Assembly: GCF_014596515.1 (NCBI RefSeq)
Contig: NZ_MSJQ01000256.1
Location: forward strand, 1 to 45,837
From: Streptomyces sp. CBMA156
GTDB lineage: Bacteria > Actinomycetota > Actinomycetes > Streptomycetales > Streptomycetaceae
Direction of reading: 5' to 3'
DNA length: 45,837 nucleotides
A model generated the notes under the pieces. That model was not told where the DNA came from, made no database searches, and saw nothing but the letters and a program-made list of their open reading frames with translations. Shown in pieces: positions 39,949-45,837 of the stretch. Position 1 is the stretch's first letter; the number at the start of each line of letters is the position of its first letter. The position numbers and the translations under genes are program-made.

Positions 39949-42653
39949 GGGGCGAGCACCTCCGGTCGGGATCCGGCGGCGAGCGCCGGGGGGCTGAGGA
40001 AGCCGGGAGAACCGAGGGCGACGAGGGTGCGGCCGGTCTCGCCGGGGCGGGCCGGGCGGATCTGGCCGCGTTCGGGGACGAAGGTCACGGCAGGGTCGGG
40101 GGTGCCCGGCGCGTTGACGAAGGAGGCGAAGCGCCGCAGCCGCTCCGGGTCGGCCAGGGTCGCGGCCCACTCGTCCTGGTAGTCACCTATGTGACGCTTC
40201 ATCAGATCATCCAGCTCGGCGGCGATGCCGAGCGAGTCGTCGAGGACGACGGCCCGCAGGTGCTCCAGGCCGCCTTCCAGCCGCTCCAGCCAGACCGAGG
40301 TGCGCTCCAGCCGGTCGGCGGTGCGGATGTAGAACATCAGGTAGCGGTCGATGGTGCGGATCAGCGTCTCGCGGTCGAGGTCGGCGGCGAGCAGGTCGGC
40401 GTGGCGCGGGGTCATGCCGCCGTTGCCGCCGACGTAGAGGTTCCAGCCCGCCGAGGTGGCGATGATGCCGAAGTCCTTGCTCTGCGCCTCCGCGCACTCG
40501 CGGGCGCAGCCGGAGACGGCCGCCTTGAGCTTGTGCGGGGAGCGCAACCCCCGGTAGCGAAGCTCCAGTTCTATCGCCAGGGCGGTGGAGTCCTGGACGC
40601 CGTAGCGGCACCAGGTCTCGCCGACACAGGACTTCACGGTGCGCAGCGACTTGCCGTAGGCGTGTCCGGACTCGAATCCGGCGTCGACCAGCTTGCCCCA
40701 GATGACGGGCAGTTGGTCGACGGTGGCACCGAACATGCCGATCCGCTGACCGCCGGTGATCTTGGTGTAGAGGCCGTGGTCACGGGCGATCTCGCCGATC
40801 GCGATCAGGCCCTCGGGGGTGATCTCGCCGCCGGGCACCCGGGGGACGACCGAGTACGAGCCGTTGCGCTGGAGGTTGGCGAGGAAGTGGTCGTTGGAGT
40901 CCTGGAGGGCGCCCTGTTCACCGTCCAGGATGTGGCCGTTGCCGAGGCTGGCCAGGATGGAGGCGACGGTCGGCTTGCAGATCTCGCAGCCCTCCCCGCT
41001 GCCGTGCCGGTCGCGCAGTTCGGTGAAGCTCGTCGCTCCGGTCACCCGGGCGATCTCGTACAACTCGGCCCGGGTGTGGGCGAAGTGCTCGCACAGGCCC
41101 TTGACGGTGGAGACCCCGGCGGCCTCCAGCTCTTCGCCCACCACGGTGCCGAGCCGCTTGAGGCAGCTGCCGCAGCCGGTGCCGGCCCTGGTGCACTTCT
41201 TGACGGCGGCGACGCCGTCGCAGCCCTGCTCGCGGACGGCGGCCCGGACGGCGCCCTGGGTGACGTTGTGGCAGGAGCAGAGCACCGCGTCGTCGGGCAG
41301 CGCGACCGGCCCCGCCGCCCCCGCGAACCCGGCGGGCAGCACCAGCTGTTCGGGCGCCACCGTGAGCGGCCGGCCGGCCACGGCGAGCGGGCGCAGGGTG
41401 TCGTAGCCCTCGGTGTCGCCGACCAGGACGCCGCCGAGCAGGCCTCCGTCGGTGCCGATGACGAGCTTGCGGTAGACGCCGCTGCGGCTGTCGCTGTACA
41501 GCACGTCGAGGGCGCCGTCGGCGGTGCCGTGCGGGTCACCGAAGCTGGCGACGCCCACGCCGAGCAGCTTCAGCTTCGTGGAAGTGTCGGCCCCCTTGAA
41601 GCCCGCCCCGTCGAGAGCGGGAGCACCGGGGTCGGGAGCACCGGGGCCGGGAGCACCGCGGCCGGGGCCGTCGAGACCGGGCGCAGCAAGGCGGGCCACC
41701 GTCCCGGCGGCCGTCTCGGCCATCTGATAGCCGGGCGCGACCAGCCCGTAGACCCGCCCGTCGACGGCCTGGGCGCACTCGCCGACGGCGAGGATCGCCG
41801 GGTCCTCCGTGCGGCAGTGGGCGTCCACCACGACGCCGCCGCGTGGCCCGACCGGCAGTCCGCAGTCCCGGGCGAGCTGGTCCCTGGCGCGCACCCCGGC
41901 CGAGAACACCACCAGCCCGGCGGGCAGTTCGCGTCCGTCGGAGAGGGCGAGCGCCCGGACCCGGCCGTCCGCTCCGGTGAGCACGCCGCTCGCCCCGGCG
42001 CCGGTGTGGACGGTGACGCCCAGCTCCTCGATCCTGCGGCGCAGCGCCGCGCCTCCGCCGTCGTCCACCTGGACGGCCATCAGCCGGGGGGCGAACTCCA
42101 CCACGTGGGTGTCCAGTCCCCCGGCGCGCAGCGCGCCGGCCGCCTCCAGGCCGAGCAGTCCGCCGCCGACCACCACGCCGGTCCCGGCGGTCGCGGCGCC
42201 GGCCCGGATGGCCTCCACGTCCTCGATCGTCCGGTAGACGTGGCAGCCGGGGGCGTCGGTGCCCGGCACCGGCGGCACGAAGGGCACCGAGCCGGTCGCC
42301 AGCACCAGGACGTCGTACCGGACTTCGGCGCCGGAGGCGGTGCGCACCAGTCGCGCCGACCGGTCGATCGCGGCGGCCGGGTCGCCCAGCCGCAGGTCGA
42401 TGCCGTGCTCGGCGAGGAAGCCGGCCGGGCAGAGCGCCAGGTCCTCGGCGGTGCTCCCGGTGAACAGTGAGCTGAGGTGGACCCGGTCGTAGGCGGGCCG
42501 GGGCTCCTCGGCGAGCACGGTGACCCGCCAGCCGCGCGCGGCGGGCTGCTCGGCCCAGGCCTCCAGGAAGCGCTGGCCGACCATGCCGTGGCCGACCAGG
42601 ACGAGGTCCCGGACGGGGCCGCGGTGCGGAGCCGGTCGGTCGTCTGTGGTCAT
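39945..42653 (-). CDS. nirB: Nitrite reductase large subunit NirB
   Basis: Cytoplasmic siroheme nitrite reductase (902 aa), reducing nitrite to ammonium with NAD(P)H. In order: FAD domain [19 protein letters not shown] domain [16 protein letters not shown] (~residues 160-175), BFD-type [2Fe-2S] motif CSCHN with [12 protein letters not shown], then the siroheme/4Fe-4S domain with CVGETWC and [15 protein letters not shown]. Full length. A linker after the NADH domain contains a 15-bp triplicated repeat ([13 protein letters not shown]). ATG overlaps the TGA of the upstream FAD reductase. Confidence 0.96.
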   Translation of the reverse strand: MTTDDRPAPHRGPVRDLVLVGHGMVGQRFLEAWAEQPAARGWRVTVLAEEPRPAYDRVHLSSLFTGSTAEDLALCPAGFLAEHGIDLRLGDPAAAIDRSARLVRTASGAEVRYDVLVLATGSVPFVPPVPGTDAPGCHVYRTIEDVEAIRAGAATAGTGVVVGGGLLGLEAAGALRAGGLDTHVVEFAPRLMAVQVDDGGGAALRRRIEELGVTVHTGAGASGVLTGADGRVRALALSDGRELPAGLVVFSAGVRARDQLARDCGLPVGPRGGVVVDAHCRTEDPAILAVGECAQAVDGRVYGLVAPGYQMAETAAGTVARLAAPGLDGPGRGAPGPGAPDPGAPALDGAGFKGADTSTKLKLLGVGVASFGDPHGTADGALDVLYSDSRSGVYRKLVIGTDGGLLGGVLVGDTEGYDTLRPLAVAGRPLTVAPEQLVLPAGFAGAAGPVALPDDAVLCSCHNVTQGAVRAAVREQGCDGVAAVKKCTRAGTGCGSCLKRLGTVVGEELEAAGVSTVKGLCEHFAHTRAELYEIARVTGATSFTELRDRHGSGEGCEICKPTVASILASLGNGHILDGEQGALQDSNDHFLANLQRNGSYSVVPRVPGGEITPEGLIAIGEIARDHGLYTKITGGQRIGMFGATVDQLPVIWGKLVDAGFESGHAYGKSLRTVKSCVGETWCRYGVQDSTALAIELELRYRGLRSPHKLKAAVSGCARECAEAQSKDFGIIATSAGWNLYVGGNGGMTPRHADLLAADLDRETLIRTIDRYLMFYIRTADRLERTSVWLERLEGGLEHLRAVVLDDSLGIAAELDDLMKRHIGDYQDEWAATLADPERLRRFASFVNAPGTPDPAVTFVPERGQIRPARPGETGRTLVALGSPGFLSPPALAAGSRPEVLAP
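41618..41662. repeat. 3 x 15-bp in-frame tandem repeat in nirB
   Basis: Units CGGGAGCACCGSGGY at 41618-41632, 41633-41647 and 41648-41662 encode the GAPxP linker repeat between the NADH and iron-sulphur parts of NirB. Confidence 0.8.
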
Positions 42654-43959
42654 CGCACTACTCCAGTCATGGCGGTTCCTCCGGTGAGCAGGTGCAGGGG
42701 GTGGCCGGCGAGCGCGCCGCCGGCGGCGAACGCGCCGGCGAGCGCGTCCACCGTGGCCAGGTCGCCGAGCAGGATGGCGCCGACCAGGTGGTCGCCGCGC
42801 AGGACGAGCTTCTTGTAGCTGCCGCGGGTGGCGTCGGTGAGCCGCAGCACGTCGAGGCCCGGGTCGTCGGTCTCGTCCACGGCGCCGAAGGCCGCGTACT
42901 CCAGGCCGCCGGTGCTGAGCCGGGCGCGCGGGCTGGTGCCGGGGTAGCGGGCGTCCGGGTCGGCGCCGGAGAGGCGGCGGGCGAGCACGTCGGCCTGTTC
43001 CCAGGCGGGGCCCGCCAGGCCGTGGACGGTGCCGCGGTGTTCGGCGCAGTCGCCGATCGCGTGCACGTTCGGGGCGGCGCCCAGCCCGTCGTCGACCAGG
43101 ACGCCGGTGGCGACGGGCAGTCCGGCGGCCCGGGCGAGCGCGGTGCGCGGGCGGGTGCCGCAGGCCAGCACCACCAGGTCGCAGTCCAGCCGGTGGCCGT
43201 CGGCCAGCTCGACGGCCTCGACCCTCCTCCGGCCTCCGGGCGGGGGCGCGCCCGGGCCGGTGTGCACGGCCCGGGCGCGGCTGCCGGTGTGGCACTCGAC
43301 GCCGAGCGTCCGCAGCCGCTCGCGCAGGACGGCGGCGGCCTGTCCGTCCAGCTGACGTTCGATCAGATGTCCTGCCTGGTGGACGATGTCGGTCCTGATG
43401 CCGAGCGCGGCCAGCGCCCGGGCGGCGCTCACCCCGAGCACCCCGCCGCCGATCACCACCGCGCGCCGCGCGCCGACGGCCTCCTCGGCCAGCCCGGCGC
43501 AGTCCTCCAGCGTGCGCAGCGTGTGCACGCCCCCGGCCAGTCGGTACCCGTCGGGGCCCCGCAGTCCGCGCACCGGCGGCATCGCCGGGCCGGCGCCGGT
43601 GGCGAGCACCAGGTCGTCCCAGGGCTCGACGCTGCCGTCGGCCAGCCGCAGTTTCCGTGCCGCGGTGTCCAGCGCCGCCACCTCGCACCCCGGCCTGACC
43701 TCGGCCCCGCCGAGCGGCAGCGCGATGGACTCGGCGTCGTAGCGGCCGGTCAGCACCTCGGTGAGCAGCACCCGGTTGTACGGGGCGCGCGGCTCGGCGC
43801 CGTACACCGTGACCCGTCCCGGCCCGCCGAGCGCGCCGTACCGTTCGGCGAAGCGGGCGGCCGCCATGCCCGCGCCGACCACGGCGATCCTCGGGGCTGC
43901 CGACGTCACCGGCACCGCCGGGGTCACCGGGGTCACCGGGGTCACCGGGGTCACCGGGG

Positions 43960-43963
<4 letters not shown>
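42650..43963 (-). CDS. FAD/NAD(P) oxidoreductase of assimilatory nitrate reductase (NasB/NasC type)
   Basis: Pyridine-nucleotide-disulphide-type reductase (437 aa) expected to pass electrons from NAD(P)H to NasA. FAD motif [19 protein letters not shown], second Rossmann motif [18 protein letters not shown], and [10 protein letters not shown] near the end. No iron-sulphur cysteine cluster is present. The GTG at 43963 overlaps the nasA TGA and has GGGAGG 8 bases upstream; it opens a VTP repeat coded by the 9-bp tandem array. TGA overlaps the nirB ATG. Confidence 0.85.
43918..43962. repeat. 5 x 9-bp tandem repeat at the nasA/reductase junction
   Basis: Five copies of CCGGGGTCA (43918-43962). 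The repeat contains the nasA stop codon and the GTG start of the reductase and encodes its VTP repeats. On the minus strand every unit supplies another in-frame GTG. Confidence 0.85.

Positions 43964-45837
<1,874 letters not shown>

Overview
The window is a stretch of very GC-rich chromosome from a streptomycete-type actinobacterium (Streptomyces or Kitasatospora). The evidence is the strong G/C bias at third codon positions, frequent GTG/TTG starts, 4-base ATGA/GTGA gene overlaps, an MmyB-like XRE regulator beside a short-chain dehydrogenase, a CloQ-like aromatic prenyltransferase, and the actinobacterial types of KatG/Fur and NasA-NirBD genes. No tRNA, rRNA, IS element, phage gene or CRISPR array was recognised.

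Layout. 1-4070: a MacB-type ABC exporter (permease truncated by the left edge, ATPase) divergent from a NarL-type two-component system. 4180-7818: catalase-peroxidase katG divergent from its likely Fur-family regulator, then a YrdC/Sua5-domain protein. 7970-14318: a secreted M4 metallopeptidase, a cytochrome P450 and a secreted PKD/triple-repeat protein. 14391-16960: XRE regulator plus SDR, divergent from an F420-type NADP oxidoreductase-like protein. 16962-26420: a galactose/alpha-galactoside block (galK, galT, a DeoR regulator, a LacI regulator, a GH36-like alpha-galactosidase, two sugar ABC permeases and a binding lipoprotein). galE and the transporter ATPase are not in the window. 26708-30960: two divergent operons, nucleotidyltransferase-fold protein plus radical SAM enzyme against ABBA prenyltransferase plus methyltransferase. 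They look like a small specialised-metabolism locus. 31026-35858: a DAP-decarboxylase paralogue with a 68-residue companion, a KdpB-type P-ATPase without KdpA or KdpC, and a UspA-like protein. 36400-38131: three small membrane or secreted proteins of unknown function. 38255-45837: an assimilatory nitrate operon read right to left (nasA, FAD reductase, nirB, nirD, narK), every junction a 4-base overlap.

Main unusual observations. (1) Two diverged copies of a 78-bp coding repeat sit at two unrelated gene junctions (ABC ATPase/permease and galT/galK). Each forms a 26-codon ORF joined to both neighbours by ATGA overlaps, which is the architecture of mycobacterial interspersed repetitive units (MIRUs). 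(2) A regulatory array of GTCA-type half-sites with the same 0/11/32/43-bp spacing occurs three times: on each strand of the decarboxylase/kdpB intergenic region and in front of the usp gene. It implies one OmpR/PhoB-type regulator for an otherwise undescribed decarboxylase-KdpB-Usp module. (3) The prenyltransferase/radical SAM locus is an unfamiliar gene combination with its own repeated 13-mer in the divergent promoter region. Short in-frame tandem repeats (3 x 15 bp in three genes, 5 x 9 bp and 4 x 17 bp at gene junctions) are also common here.
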